64,000 nucleotides of DNA from Natronoglomus mannanivorans (GTDB lineage Archaea > Halobacteriota > Halobacteria > Halobacteriales > Natrialbaceae), in contig JAOPKB010000009.1 in NCBI GenBank assembly GCA_025517485.1, forward strand, positions 1 to 64,000, written 5' to 3'. Position 1 is the stretch's first letter; the number at the start of each line of letters is the position of its first letter. The notes under the pieces were generated by a model. That model searched no databases and had not been told where the DNA came from. It worked only from the letters and a program-made list of their open reading frames with translations. Below, in pieces: positions 52,901 through 62,180 of this stretch. A program made the translations under genes and the position numbers.

Positions 52901-53072
52901 CGGCGACGGACTCGGCATCGAGTGCATCGCCGACTGCCGTGATGGCGTAGTCGATCAAGTCGTCCAAATCGTCCGTTTCGAACGCCCGACGACCGAGATC
53001 TGCGACGAACTCCTGTCGTCGGATGGGCGACTGCATCGTCGGGTTTCCGTCCCAACGGGAAGGAGAAGTCAT
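49905..53072 (-). CDS. GAF and multi-PAS sensor histidine kinase
   Basis: A 1055-residue soluble kinase. Order: an N-terminal helix, a GAF domain (about residues 50-190), then five PAS domains recognisable from SPIGITIVDTDGEMRFAN, AHEGIYVLDEERRFELVN, LEEVIWLTDADPSEYIYAN, IDDGVYTVDDEDRFTVVN and FPNGAITMFDEDLRYTF. HisKA (YAASHDLQEPLRM) and HATPase (NLVTNAIAYSG, DEGIGI, GTGMGLSLSRRIV) follow. CTTATACG about 25 nt before the ATG at 53072 supports this start. No adjacent response regulator, so it is an orphan cytoplasmic sensor. Confidence 0.92.
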   Translation of the reverse strand: MTSPSRWDGNPTMQSPIRRQEFVADLGRRAFETDDLDDLIDYAITAVGDALDAESVAVLEAVPGDDGFLPRGGYGVDDRTDTREPRRTNDGDTDDGGGTVPTGSGVDRDSGPKSDSGTDTTTTPHEIALATDEPVVVDNLGVDDRFHPPAFLSDGFNGSAVCISIGSSDGPWGVFAIYTTATDAFSDADGTFVSAVANVLGSVVDRERANHRRDVEATLKDKIVETSPIGITIVDTDGEMRFANDRAEEIFGRSKERINELRFDDPEWDEIGPDGQPLSIEELPFPRILESGEPLFDQVSGVLRPDGQRVWISINGAPLTDGRNEIDGVVFAIEDVTDRFERSRELEQYETVVETAHEGIYVLDEERRFELVNDSFADLTAFSRAELRGRHASAVFGEEFASIEAEQWSEGTEDAPPTFEETIDAGPDETRTVENRFIILDEDGGENRIGVVRDVTDQNRMEAALREKERRFRTLSEHLEEVIWLTDADPSEYIYANPAYEDVFGDDRESLYDDGLSWLELVHSADRDRVRDTYTALPETPFDEEFRVVRPDGEQRWIHARAIPVTDEEGTVQHIVGIDADVTARKERERKLEKYRTIIEAIDDGVYTVDDEDRFTVVNRAFAELTDYDRETLLGAHESLVVDDEVVDRMQAVADESTASKLETTIETADGDEIPTETAVTTHVSDSGTRRRIGVVRDVSERLAYQRKLEESEQRYRTLIESFPNGAITMFDEDLRYTFADGQVLEEIGLPADELEGTTIHDLYPDELVTELEPAFRAVFDGEPTETDVSFLDRFWNVHIVPVRDDDGDVFAGMLVAVDVTERNEYKRRLEESNERLEQFAYAASHDLQEPLRMVSSYLQLLERRYGDDLDEDATEFVEFAVDGAERMTEMIDGLLEYSRVDTQGESFEPVDLDDLLEDVLDDLQFRIEESDAQITAESLPTVRGDASQLRRVLQNLVTNAIAYSGDEPPRIAIEAERRGQQCVLSVRDEGIGIAPDDQDRIFDIFQRLHTRDEHEGTGMGLSLSRRIVERHGGRIWVESESGEGTTFSLTLSLA

Positions 53073-53774
53073 TGCCCGTCTTAGAACAGCGGATCGTATA
53101 AGGTCTCTTTCTCTCGTCACGGCAGTGTTCAGCGGAGCTTATTCCAGCAGTACGCGTCGCTTTGCAGCTACGTTTCGGCGGTTGCTCGATCCCCCGTTTC
53201 TAGAATGGTTTTCGAACTGATATGAATGGCGTTTTATCTCCTAAAGAGACGTTCTACTGTGTTATGCTGTCCACGTGTTTCGTATCGGAATCGAAGTCCG
53301 TAACTGTGAAGTGCAGCTTCGATCCACGGCATTGAATCGACGGAAAACACGGCGTCGGCGACGTCGTCTCTCTCGCGGAGTTCAGTGAGACCCCTCGAGT
53401 ACTTGCTGTCGTTCGCGTCGGATCGTGCGTGACGTGGTTGAATTCGTTGGTTTCCGGAATGGTGGCGTCCGGCCAGTCGCAGGGATCATCGTGTTGAATC
53501 GCGCTCTCGTCGAGCGCGGCGCGACCTCGTTGTGTTCGGTCCGTCGACTGTCGATCCGTTTTTCGAGTCCACTTCTGAACGATCGATCGAACCCGTGTGA
53601 CACTGAGATCTCTCTACTCTAAAAACAATATATCAACTTGATATTATGGGTGGGCGGAACCGAAATCGGGTCGGCTCGTGCAGTGTCGCGTCTTCGACGC
53701 GCCCACGCTGAAATGATCACTCGAGCGAAAAGCTCGGTCGGACGATGAACGGGACCCGGACGCCGGCTACGTGG
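53073..53774. other. Long gene-free interval
   Basis: About 650 nt between the kinase promoter and the deoxyhypusine synthase stop. Frames are short and none has a plausible product. An AT-rich stretch at 53610-53650 (CTAAAAACAATATATCAA) could be a promoter for an unannotated transcript; I see no hairpin of note. Confidence 0.35.
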
Positions 53775-54752
53775 CTACGGCGACGCGAACGCGCTCGCGA
53801 CTAGTAGCGGGAAGACGAGCGTCGCCTCGGCTTCGACTTGCGTGTAGTTCGTTCGCTCGTCTTTGATCTTTCCCCACGAGACCGCCTCGTTCGGTGGCGC
53901 TCCAGAGAGTGAGCCGTCTCCCTCCACACCCGTAGAAATGTAGACGACGTAGTCCGCACCGCCGCGGAACAAGTTCGTCATGATCGCGTGGTGTTTTGGC
54001 ACGCCGCCGCCGACGGCGATCAACCCTGTCGTATCCGCGAGCAGTCCGTCCTCGATGAGGGAGTCGTAGTCGTCCAGAATCTCGATTCCGACGTCCGAAT
54101 CGTAGCCCTGGCGGTAGTAGTAGAGGAAGTTGCCGACTTCGGCGTCCGTCAGCGCTGGACAGTAGACGGGGACGTCGTTGTCCGCCGCCTGCTTCAAGAC
54201 GGAATCCTCGTCGTCGAGGGTCGCACCGAGTTCGCGGGCGAACGCCGTCGGCGTCCGCACCTTCTCGTCTGCGAAGAACTCCTCGAAGAAGTCGTAGAGG
54301 TACTCCTCTAGCCACACGTACCGATCGGATGGAACGAAGAGATTCCCGAGCCGGTTGATTCCCCGGTCACGGAGTGTCGCCTCGTCGGCGTCCCACCGCC
54401 CCATCTTGAACGGCTTTGCAGTCTTGATGACGTCCTCCGTCAGCGATCCAGACGTCGTGATGAGCACGTCGACGTACCCTTCACGGACCAGATACGCAAC
54501 GACCTCACGCAACCCCGAAGAGATGATGTTCGACGTGAACGTGAGGTAAATCGTCGCCTCCTCTTCTCGCATTCGTTCGGCGATATCGATGGCCTCGGCG
54601 AGTTGCGTCGCCTGAAATCCCGTCGTCTCGTAGGACGCGATGAGGTCGTGAAAGTCGAACTCGCCGCGAAAATCGTATCCGCGGACGTCCGCCGTATTCA
54701 GTTCGTCGTCACTGCCCGGAACAACGTGTTCGTGTGACTCGTCTTTCTCCAC
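53775..54752 (-). CDS. dys: Deoxyhypusine synthase
   Basis: A 325-residue protein from the GTG at 54752, where the haloarchaeal N-terminus HEHVVPGSDDELNTADVRGY begins. It has the NAD-binding strands (YLTFTSNIISSGLREVVAYL, DVLITTSGSLTEDVIKT), the ball-and-chain region near the N-terminus and the catalytic-lysine motif EAVSWGKI. The enzyme transfers the aminobutyl group of a polyamine to a lysine of aIF5A, the first step of hypusine formation. An 84-codon upstream extension overlaps another small gene and is rejected. Confidence 0.92.
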   Translation of the reverse strand: MEKDESHEHVVPGSDDELNTADVRGYDFRGEFDFHDLIASYETTGFQATQLAEAIDIAERMREEEATIYLTFTSNIISSGLREVVAYLVREGYVDVLITTSGSLTEDVIKTAKPFKMGRWDADEATLRDRGINRLGNLFVPSDRYVWLEEYLYDFFEEFFADEKVRTPTAFARELGATLDDEDSVLKQAADNDVPVYCPALTDAEVGNFLYYYRQGYDSDVGIEILDDYDSLIEDGLLADTTGLIAVGGGVPKHHAIMTNLFRGGADYVVYISTGVEGDGSLSGAPPNEAVSWGKIKDERTNYTQVEAEATLVFPLLVASAFASP

Positions 54753-54934
54753 ACGATTCCGTAGCGCGACGACTGATTTGAATGTCTCGAGACGGATCGC
54801 CACTCGGTACCGACGTGAATACCGGTTTCCATGCCGAGAGGTTCGAACAGCTCGAAACGTCTCGTCGCCCGTCACGGTTCGACGAAGAGCGTGAGATGTG
54901 AAGTGACTCGCAGGACACGTTCGAGTGCGACCCG

Positions 54935-55069
54935 CTATCCGATGGACCCACTCGTGATCACCAGAAGAATAACCCCGGCGATCAACACCAGTGTTAGCCA
55001 TCCGAAGAAGATTATCGCCGCTTGCCGGCCTGTGAGCTGGTCACCGTTGAGGATCTCTTCGATCTCCAT
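54935..55069 (-). CDS. Small single-pass membrane protein (44 aa)
   Basis: Starts MEIEEILNGDQLTGRQAAII, then one transmembrane helix (IIFFGWLTLVLIAGVILLVI) and a short TSGSIG tail. It lies between DUF5786 and the deoxyhypusine synthase gene on the same strand, so the three may be transcribed together. A candidate small haloarchaeal membrane protein of unknown role. Confidence 0.55.
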   Translation of the reverse strand: MEIEEILNGDQLTGRQAAIIFFGWLTLVLIAGVILLVITSGSIG

Positions 55070-55125
55070 ACCCAGCAGTAGCCATCAGATCGAAATAAAT
55101 CGTTTGGTCTGGGTCGTTCCCTCTT

Positions 55126-55305
55126 TCACGGTTCGTCCGCCTTGATTTTCCGAAGGTTCTCGAGGAGTTCGTCGGTCGAACTGTCTTCGTCGAACGTTAT
55201 CTTTCCACGATACTCCTCCGGCTGGTCGTCCGACTCCGATTCGATCTCGGAGATCGTTCGTTCACGACGTTCGTACTCACGTTGGTCATAGTTGCCCATT
55301 CCCAT
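55126..55305 (-). CDS. DUF5786 family protein (59 aa)
   Basis: Starts MGMGNYDQREYERRERTISE, ends STDELLENLRKIKADEP, with the central PEEYRGKITFDEDS strand. This is the pattern of the short, acidic DUF5786 proteins found across haloarchaea, usually single-copy chromosomal genes. Function unknown. Confidence 0.8.
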   Translation of the reverse strand: MGMGNYDQREYERRERTISEIESESDDQPEEYRGKITFDEDSSTDELLENLRKIKADEP

Positions 55306-55947
55306 GTGAATGAGAGTGTTGGCGAAGAATCGTAATCAAGGTGTCGGTCACCCATAGAGATGCGGTCTCGACGCCCTCTCGAGGCGATTTCGGAGAGTTA
55401 CGTAACGTACGCGTCCGCATCGTTCGTCTCGAGTCGTTCGTCGGAGCAGTGGAACGGTCGCCACTCGAGGCGGGGACGTGAGCAGTTCTGCCGTATATAA
55501 TAGTCCGCGCATAATGGACGATTCTGTCGCACGCTCGAGCGACGACCACTACTCGGTCGACGACTCGACTCACGCTTCGCCGCCGTCGCGAAGACCGGCA
55601 GACGACGTCGGTATCGCCGGAGCGAGTGCCTCTCGAATCGCTCGGCCGTTCGAAACACAGCGCGATTGCCCTCGAGTAATCGAACGGGACCGCGGTCGCG
55701 CTCGAACCACGGCCGAAGCACTCCGACGTCCGACGGCGAACGAGAGAGAGAGCCTGTAGACGCCGGGTTTCTGGAGTACGAGCACGACGGAGACACCGCC
55801 GACTCGCCGTGCGATCTCGGACTCACACCTGAAAATTACATTCATACGAATGTAATGCAACTCTCGGTTCCGTTCCGAACACGGGAGTGGATATAACGAT
55901 ACAGCATGCTCGGACCGATCGCCGACACTCGTGAGCGATCCGCCGAC
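55306..55947. other. Gene-free interval with a palindrome
   Basis: No gene is supported in 640 nt. It contains a clear palindrome at 55835-55856 (ATTACATTC-atac-GAATGTAAT), with AT content that stands out from the GC-rich surroundings, about 90 nt beyond the IclR stop codon. It may be an operator or a terminator hairpin. Confidence 0.4.
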
Positions 55948-56748
55948 TCAGCGATAATCGTCCAGATACGAGTCGCTGATTTCTGTCTCGAGGTCGTCGA
56001 CGTATTCAGTCAGCATCTCCGGCAGCTCGGCCGTGTATCGGTCGTCCGTGAACCGATACTTCGGACCGATGATGGCGATCGCGCCGAGAACGCTCCCGTC
56101 GGGACCTCTCACGCGTCGCCCGACCTCTCTAAGACCGTCGACGTACTCTTCGTCGGCGAACGCAACGCCTCGATCGCGAATCTCCTCGAGTTCTCGCACG
56201 AGGTCGTCCCGGTCCGTGATCGTCTGGGGCGTCTGTCTGGGGAGTCCCCGGTCGTCCAGTATCGCTTCGACGCGCTCGTCGGGTAATTCGGCGAGAATCG
56301 CTTTACCGGTCGCGACGCAGTGGAGATAATAGTAGATGCCGGCGGAGCTGGGCGCGGTAGAGATATGTCGTTCCTTGGATGGAAAGTGGCTGTCCGGGTG
56401 GAACGACTCGTGGACGAGAATGCCGCGGTTGTCGTTCTCGACGACGAATTCGACCTCTTCGTCGATTCGGTCGGACAGTTCCGCCACAGTCCGCTTCGCC
56501 AATGTGTACGCCTTCTTGCGTGAGCGTGCATACTCGCCGTGGTTGAGGAACCGTAACCCGATGTGATACACTGCACCCTCCTTCGTGAGATACCCTTCTT
56601 CGAGAAGCGTCTGAAGGTGAAGGTGGACCGTACTTCTCGAGATCTCCAGTTCGCCGGTCAGTTCGTCCAGCGTTGCACCGCCGAGTCTCTGAATCGTGTC
56701 GATCACGTCCAGCGACCGTTGCGTGGTCTTCGCCGTCTGTTTGGTCAT
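55948..56748 (-). CDS. IclR-family transcriptional regulator
   Basis: A 266-residue protein with the IclR winged helix (RSLDVIDTIQRLGGATLDEL, then SRSTVHLHLQTLLEEGYL) and the GAF-like effector domain with FHPDSHFPSKERHIS and LHCVATGKAILAELPDERV. IclR proteins regulate catabolic or sugar genes in haloarchaea. No metabolic operon adjoins it; the neighbouring small gene at 56846 and the cupin at 58102 are the nearest candidates. An AT-rich TATATAC stretch upstream is the likely promoter. Confidence 0.93.
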   Translation of the reverse strand: MTKQTAKTTQRSLDVIDTIQRLGGATLDELTGELEISRSTVHLHLQTLLEEGYLTKEGAVYHIGLRFLNHGEYARSRKKAYTLAKRTVAELSDRIDEEVEFVVENDNRGILVHESFHPDSHFPSKERHISTAPSSAGIYYYLHCVATGKAILAELPDERVEAILDDRGLPRQTPQTITDRDDLVRELEEIRDRGVAFADEEYVDGLREVGRRVRGPDGSVLGAIAIIGPKYRFTDDRYTAELPEMLTEYVDDLETEISDSYLDDYR

Positions 56749-56845
56749 TGCTCGTCGTACCGGTCGGAGTGGTATAAAGATTCGCTCTGGTCGGATTGTT
56801 ATATACTGTCGTCTACATCGGAAACCGACATCGCACAGCAGACGG

Positions 56846-57121
56846 TTACCGGAGCTGTTCTCGGAGGATTCGATACCGGTACGATCCGTTGTATCCCCTC
56901 GACCACTTCTCGAGGTACGACCGGCTTTGACAAAATAACCCGAACAGTTCCAGTGAAAACCGGTCGTCGATTTCGTCTTCGACGCCCTCGTAGAGGACTC
57001 GTGATTTTATGTAGGGGCCTCTCGTCGGGTGCTCCAGACACTCCGTTTTCACGTATTCTCGTACGACGGCGTCCGTTTCCGCGATGTCGAACGTCTGTAA
57101 CCGTGGCGGGACTTCGTTCAT
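56846..57121 (-). CDS. Small hypothetical protein (91 aa)
   Basis: Starts MNEVPPRLQTFDIAETDAVV, with VREYVKTECLEHPTRGPYIK and a C-terminal YNGSYRYRILREQ. The basic, tyrosine-rich C-terminus and the 'REYVKTECLEHPTRGPYIKSRV' centre look like a small nucleic-acid-binding or regulatory protein, but I recognise no family. Divergent frames are shadows. It lies ~100 nt upstream of the IclR gene, same strand. Confidence 0.5.
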   Translation of the reverse strand: MNEVPPRLQTFDIAETDAVVREYVKTECLEHPTRGPYIKSRVLYEGVEDEIDDRFSLELFGLFCQSRSYLEKWSRGYNGSYRYRILREQLR

Positions 57122-58101
57122 GGTAGTAGTGGTGTCACTGGTGGACACGTCTCCTGCGATGCTATAGAGACGTTGGTCCGGACGAACCATAATGATATTG
57201 GTGTGATCACATCCCTCTCGCTGTCTCGGAGCCGACGTGAGCCGTACCCGAAACGGACGTCGCAGTCCGATACTCACGACTGAGCCGACACACACTATCG
57301 CACTGTCCGCGGTTCTCGCTCCGAACCACGCACCCCTCGAGCGCCCGGTCGTGCGGTGGCAGTGGCTACGATAGTACGGTCAGACCGTCCTGGGGCTCGG
57401 AGAGCGAGACGTGACACTGCCGCTTTCGGCTTCAACTCGCTAAGCTCTCGTTTTCACATACTGTTCGGACACACGAGAGATACGGCGTCGACCGCGGTCG
57501 GCCGACCGACTGCAACTGGGTTCTCGAGCCCGATCGACAGCCCGGTTCCGATCGGAGTTCGGCTTCGCTCACGACCGACGAAACGGTGCTCCGACGAGAC
57601 GACGAGTCGCAGTGGCCCACCGGACCTGCCGATTCAGGGACGAACAAATTGCTCATACAGGGCCTGAACCGGCCAAAATACGCTTCCCGATAGTTCGGAC
57701 TTCGCAGAATTGTGCAGGATATACGACGTCGACGACGCCGTGTTACTCATCGGCGGTGGCGAAGCACCGAGCGACACTCGTCAACGGCTTACGTTCGGTT
57801 CCGGATTCGAACGAGACGGAAATCGGACCCGTTTCGAACGTGTGGTACGAGTGGTAAGACGTCACTCCTGATCGTCTCCGAACTGGTTTCGTTCTGTCTC
57901 ACTGTTCTCCGGCACAGGAACCTGTCGATGACCCTCGACCTCGAGGGCCGGGGCATCCGCCTCGACCGCCCGTGAAGGCGAGCGAGCGTCGGACGACGGG
58001 TTGATCCGTCAGTTTGGGGGGAGCGTAGCTCGGCCCTCACCCGAGCGAGAACCGAATATGTTTCGCTCAACGTTCGTGGCCCACCGGGCCGAGAGACGAT
58101 C
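57122..58101. other. Long gene-poor interval
   Basis: Almost 1 kb without a convincing gene. A frame at about 57708-57890 (DVDDAVLLIGGGEAPSDTRQ) has some haloarchaeal character without a start or family and may be a gene remnant. No strong repeats are seen. Confidence 0.35.
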
Positions 58102-58476
58102 ATGGTCACATCCGACGCCGACGCCGAACGTGCCTACGACGAGGACCGATTCTCCACGCACGCACTCCACAGCAGTGACCGGGCCAAAGTGCTCTTCGGG
58201 TACTTCGAACCGGGACAGTTCATTCCGGTTCACGCACCGGAGAGCGACCTCGTCGTTCGCGTCGAATCGGGCCGCGGCCTCATCAGGGACGGCGCGGACG
58301 AACGCAGCGTCGAGACCGGCGACGTCGTCGTCGTCCCCGCCGGCGACTCCCGTGGAATCCACGCGAACGAGGGCGAGCGACTGGAGGCGTTGCTCGTCGT
58401 CTCGCCGCCCCCGACGGACGCCGAACACGCACCGGTCAGGGAGGGACTTCGTCGCGGTGAGTTCGAGCCGTCGTAG
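58102..58476 (+). CDS. Cupin-domain protein
   Basis: A 124-residue single-domain cupin: FEPGQFIPVHAPESDLVVRV (motif 1 region), RVESGRGLIRD and SVETGDVVVVPAGDSRGIHA (motif 2). The usual metal-binding histidines are only partly kept (one in PVHAPE, one in GIHAN), so metal binding is uncertain. Small cupins bind small ligands or detoxify reactive compounds. Single gene upstream of the multicopper oxidase. Confidence 0.8.
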   Translation: MVTSDADAERAYDEDRFSTHALHSSDRAKVLFGYFEPGQFIPVHAPESDLVVRVESGRGLIRDGADERSVETGDVVVVPAGDSRGIHANEGERLEALLVVSPPPTDAEHAPVREGLRRGEFEPS

Positions 58477-58846
58477 CACGACAACGGTAATTTGACGCCG
58501 TTTCCGGTGAGACTGCGTCCCGTCGTTCGATTCCACCGGTATACAGGTATTCGTCGCTCGAGGGCCGAGTACGTCGAGTTCCACGGCGTGACACGAGACG
58601 TCCTCGAGTAGTGTCATATGTATTATCTGACGTCCGACGACAACACGGTAGGCACGATTTCGACGCCTGCCACCGGAGTGGGGGCGACCGGTCGCTGTGG
58701 GTCGAACGTACGACCGATCAACTCCGATGCGATTCGTCGCTGTTCGGTGTCGTTCGAGCCGTCTCCCGGGCGAACATATTCCCCCGTTTCCCACGCAGTG
58801 GGAACATTGGCTACCCACTATTTGCGGGCTCTTCAAATACTCATCT
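58477..58846. other. Upstream region of the multicopper oxidase gene
   Basis: No gene. Frames through here belong to implausible N-terminal extensions of the oxidase. An ACTATTTGCGG stretch about 28 nt before the GTG at 58847 is a possible TATA element. Confidence 0.4.
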
Positions 58847-60688
58847 GTGTCCAGACACACCAACCGTTCGGAAAAGCGTCTCTCACGGCGGACGTTCTTT
58901 TTGACCTCGGGTGTCGCTGGTATTTCAGCCCTCGCGGGCTGTACGATAGATGACACCCCCTCTCGTACGGATGGGCCTGCCTCCGGCGAAGAGACGGAGG
59001 TGACGCCGCCGGCGACCGTCGCAACCCACACGTCACCGGAGCTCGAGAAGTGGGTCGACGAGGTCCCTCGGCCGGGCGTCGCGGAGCCGACGGGGACGAA
59101 AGAGGGGCAACCGCACTACGAGATCGAGATGGGCGAGTTCGAGCAGGAACTCCACAGCGACCTGCCGCCGACGACCGTCTGGGGGTTCGACGGCCAGTTC
59201 CCCGGTCCGACGATCGAAGCCGAACAGGGAGAGCCGATCTACGTTCGGTGGACGAACGACTTGCCCGACGACCACCTCCTGCCCGTCGATACGACGGTTC
59301 ACGGCGACACGATCCCGTACGACATCGACGGTGTTCGAACCGTCACCCACCTCCACGGCGGGAACATCGAGTCCGAGAGCGACGGGAAAGCCAAGGGTTG
59401 GTTCACGCGGGACTTCCAGGAGACGGGACCCGCCTTCGAGAAGAAAGACTACTACTACGTCAACGACCAGCCGCCGGCGACCCTGTGGTACCACGACCAC
59501 GCGATCGGAATCACGCGACTCAACGTCTACGCCGGCCTCGCGGGTTTCTACCTGCTTCGAAGCGAACGCGAGCGGGAACTCGGCTTACCCGACGGCGAGT
59601 ACGAAATCCCGCTCGTCGTACAGGATCGGAGTTTCGACGAAGACGGCTCGTTGTTCTATCCGTCGGCCGTGTCGGAGGATCGAGGCGGCGACGAGTCGTA
59701 TCCCGAGACGAGCATCGTTCCGGAGTTCTACGGCGACGTTCCGGTCGTCAACGGGAAAGCCTGGCCGCGGCTTTCGGTCGAACCGCGGACGTATCGGTTC
59801 CGGATTCTCAACGGGTCGAACTGCCGGTACTACGACCTCGAGTTGCTCGAGTACGACGAGGCGTCGGGCGAGACCGGTGACGACGGTCCGTCGTTCGTCC
59901 AGGTCGGAAACGACGGCGGGCTCCTCGCGGAGCCGGTCGGCCTCGATGGGCGTCTCGAGATCGGACCGGGCAAGCGAGCCGACCTGGTCGTCGACTTCAG
60001 CGACTTCGCCGGAGAGACGCTGTTGCTTCACAACGACGCACCGTCGATGTACCGCGGGAGAGCGGGCGGTGAGGAGACGAAGCCGTTGCCGGAGGTCATG
60101 CTCGTCGACGTCGCGGATTCGAACGACGCCGAAGACGACAGTCGGATTCCGGACGAATTGACCGAGGTTCCCGAGATTCCAACCGATGCGGTAGATACCC
60201 ACAGACACCTCGTGCTCACCGCCACGAGTGACGAGTACGGACGAATGAAACACCTGCTCGGGACGCGAGACCAGCCGGGTGGATATAGCTTGGAGGACCC
60301 CGTCACAGAAGAACCCGAACTCGGCACCACCGAGGTTTGGAGTATCGCGAACAACACGGGGATGTCCCATCCGATCCACCTCCACCTCGTCCACTTTCAG
60401 GTTCTGGGCCGACAGTCCGTTGCCGACTACGATTCCGAGACGGACGGCGTCGACCCGGACGCACTGGAGCCACCGGAACCGTACGATCTGGGCTGGAACG
60501 ACGTCGTCTCCGTCGACCCTGGCGAAGTAGTCCACGTTATCGTTCACTTCGGGGAGTACGAGGGCCTGTTCAACGACCAGACGGGGACGTATATGTGGCA
60601 CTGCCACATGGTCGAACACGAAGATTACGACATGATGCGCCCCTATCGGGTGGTGCCAGGCGACGATTCGAACGCCACCGACGGGTGA
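58847..60688 (+). CDS. Secreted multicopper oxidase (Tat lipoprotein)
   Basis: A 613-residue protein starting with GTG. A Tat signal with the twin arginine and a lipobox, KRLSRRTFFLTSGVAGISAL then AGC, lies at residues ~10-32. The copper ligands are in VTHLHGGN (~168), LWYHDHAIG (~220), HPIHLHLVHF and MWHCHMVEHEDYDMM near the C-terminus. The arrangement is of the CotA/bilirubin-oxidase type. The enzyme would oxidise phenolic or metal substrates on the outer cell surface with oxygen. Longer starts at 58697 lead through unrelated sequence and are rejected. Confidence 0.92.
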   Translation: MSRHTNRSEKRLSRRTFFLTSGVAGISALAGCTIDDTPSRTDGPASGEETEVTPPATVATHTSPELEKWVDEVPRPGVAEPTGTKEGQPHYEIEMGEFEQELHSDLPPTTVWGFDGQFPGPTIEAEQGEPIYVRWTNDLPDDHLLPVDTTVHGDTIPYDIDGVRTVTHLHGGNIESESDGKAKGWFTRDFQETGPAFEKKDYYYVNDQPPATLWYHDHAIGITRLNVYAGLAGFYLLRSERERELGLPDGEYEIPLVVQDRSFDEDGSLFYPSAVSEDRGGDESYPETSIVPEFYGDVPVVNGKAWPRLSVEPRTYRFRILNGSNCRYYDLELLEYDEASGETGDDGPSFVQVGNDGGLLAEPVGLDGRLEIGPGKRADLVVDFSDFAGETLLLHNDAPSMYRGRAGGEETKPLPEVMLVDVADSNDAEDDSRIPDELTEVPEIPTDAVDTHRHLVLTATSDEYGRMKHLLGTRDQPGGYSLEDPVTEEPELGTTEVWSIANNTGMSHPIHLHLVHFQVLGRQSVADYDSETDGVDPDALEPPEPYDLGWNDVVSVDPGEVVHVIVHFGEYEGLFNDQTGTYMWHCHMVEHEDYDMMRPYRVVPGDDSNATDG

Positions 60689-60948
60689 GTCACGGAGCAC
60701 CGACGAAAGAGGGGAGACCGGATCGACGCCTTCGAAAATCGACGAAACTACGTCCGACGCGGAAACAGCGGCCCACCACCTCGAGAGTATCCCTATCGGT
60801 GACCGGGTGAGAATCGAGATCACCCAACGATCGCCGAACGCGTCTCACCGTCCCGAACGTTCGATAGCGCTCTCGTACAGTAGGCACTCATCGTTTCCGA
60901 CGAGGGCTGCTCGAGATTCGACGTCGACGATCCCGCCCGTCTGTGACC

Positions 60949-62121
60949 TCAGAGACCGAGGAGGAGCATCGATCCGTAGGCGAGTCCGAATGCGAGAACG
61001 AACGAGCCGATCCAGGCAGCGACAGTGTAGCCCAGCTTTCGAGGGCTGACGCCGGCTCCGCCGGTAACTGCGACACCGCTGCCGACGATAGCACTCACGA
61101 CGATCTCGTTGAACGAGACCGGCACCCCAAGCACTACCGCGGTCTGTGCGATGAGAAACGACGGAACGAGCGTCGCGATCGAGCGACGGGGCCCCAGTGA
61201 CGCGTACTCTTGGGAGATCGACTTGATCATTCGCGGCGCGCTCGTCCACGACCCGACGAGGATGCCGAGCCCACCGCCGAACAGAATCGCGATCGGCGAC
61301 GCTATCGATAGCTCCTCGAGCAGCGGGAACAGCGGTCCGACGGCGAGTCCGACCTGACTCGCCCCCGCCGAAAACGCCACGAGCGCACCCAGCGAGAGCA
61401 GGAACCGTCGCAGTCCGCCCGCCCGGTCGCGCCGGATATCCCAGCGGACGAGGGCCGCGGTGAGGACACCCAGTCCGAGCGAGACCGTGGCCGTCGCGCC
61501 AGTACCGTCGATCGGAACCGCGGCGGTTCCGGCAGCCGCGAGCGTTCCGCCCAGCGGTGTGAGAAACGCGAACTCGAGGTTCGCGACGACGACGCCGACG
61601 ATGCCGGCGAGTATCGGGACGCTGACGTCCTCGGGAACGTCCGATCGCGGGAGCACGCTCGCGATCCCGTAGGCGATGCCGCCGCCGACGAACGGTGTGA
61701 GCACCCACACCGCGCCGATTTCGGCGTACTTCGACCACGTCGGATCCCCGCCGAGCGCGAATCCGACCCCGATGACGGACCCGGTCACGGTGAACGCGGT
61801 CGCGATCGGATACCCCGTGTAGATACCGACCGCCATCAGTCCGGCACCGATCAGCAGGACGACGATGACGGCGCTGGCCGGCAGGCTGACGCCATCGATG
61901 AGGCCGGTACCGACGGCTTCTGAGACGCTCCCGCCCTGTGTCACCGCGCCGGCGAAGCCGAGGATGCCGACGAGAAACGCCGCCTTCATCGTCGAAATCG
62001 CGTTCGCGCCGACCGCCGGTGCGAACGGAGTCGCGCCGCTCGAGCCGGCACCGATCACCCAGGCCATGAACAGGCTCGCGACGGCTGCAGTGGCAAACAA
62101 CAGTATCGTTGTGGGATCCAT
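60949..62121 (-). CDS. PiT/CysP-family inorganic anion permease
   Basis: A 390-residue membrane protein with the PiT-family signature near both ends (FAPAVGANAISTMKAAFLVG and SFNEIVVSAIVGSGVAVTGG) and about 10-11 helices. The family includes phosphate transporters and the sulfate permease CysP. Here it is the last gene of an operon with two YeeE/YedE proteins and a persulfide-dioxygenase-like protein (gap 59 nt), so sulfate or thiosulfate is the more likely substrate; this is inference from context. Confidence 0.85.
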   Translation of the reverse strand: MDPTTILLFATAAVASLFMAWVIGAGSSGATPFAPAVGANAISTMKAAFLVGILGFAGAVTQGGSVSEAVGTGLIDGVSLPASAVIVVLLIGAGLMAVGIYTGYPIATAFTVTGSVIGVGFALGGDPTWSKYAEIGAVWVLTPFVGGGIAYGIASVLPRSDVPEDVSVPILAGIVGVVVANLEFAFLTPLGGTLAAAGTAAVPIDGTGATATVSLGLGVLTAALVRWDIRRDRAGGLRRFLLSLGALVAFSAGASQVGLAVGPLFPLLEELSIASPIAILFGGGLGILVGSWTSAPRMIKSISQEYASLGPRRSIATLVPSFLIAQTAVVLGVPVSFNEIVVSAIVGSGVAVTGGAGVSPRKLGYTVAAWIGSFVLAFGLAYGSMLLLGL

Positions 62122-62180
62122 CAGTAGACGAAAATCCGCCGTTTCAGTTTACGAGACACGACACACGAAATTCGGACGGG

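Noticed and set aside
54753..55001. N-terminal extension of deoxyhypusine synthase to 55001
   Set aside because: It overlaps the small membrane-protein gene at 54935-55069 in another frame and is not haloarchaeal in composition; the GTG at 54752 begins the conserved part.
58697..58846. N-terminal extension of the multicopper oxidase
   Set aside because: It would bury the Tat signal 60 residues inside the protein; the GTG at 58847 places it at the N-terminus.
60949..62121. Calling the PiT-family protein a phosphate transporter
   Set aside because: The family alone does not decide the substrate, and the operon is otherwise devoted to sulfur compounds.
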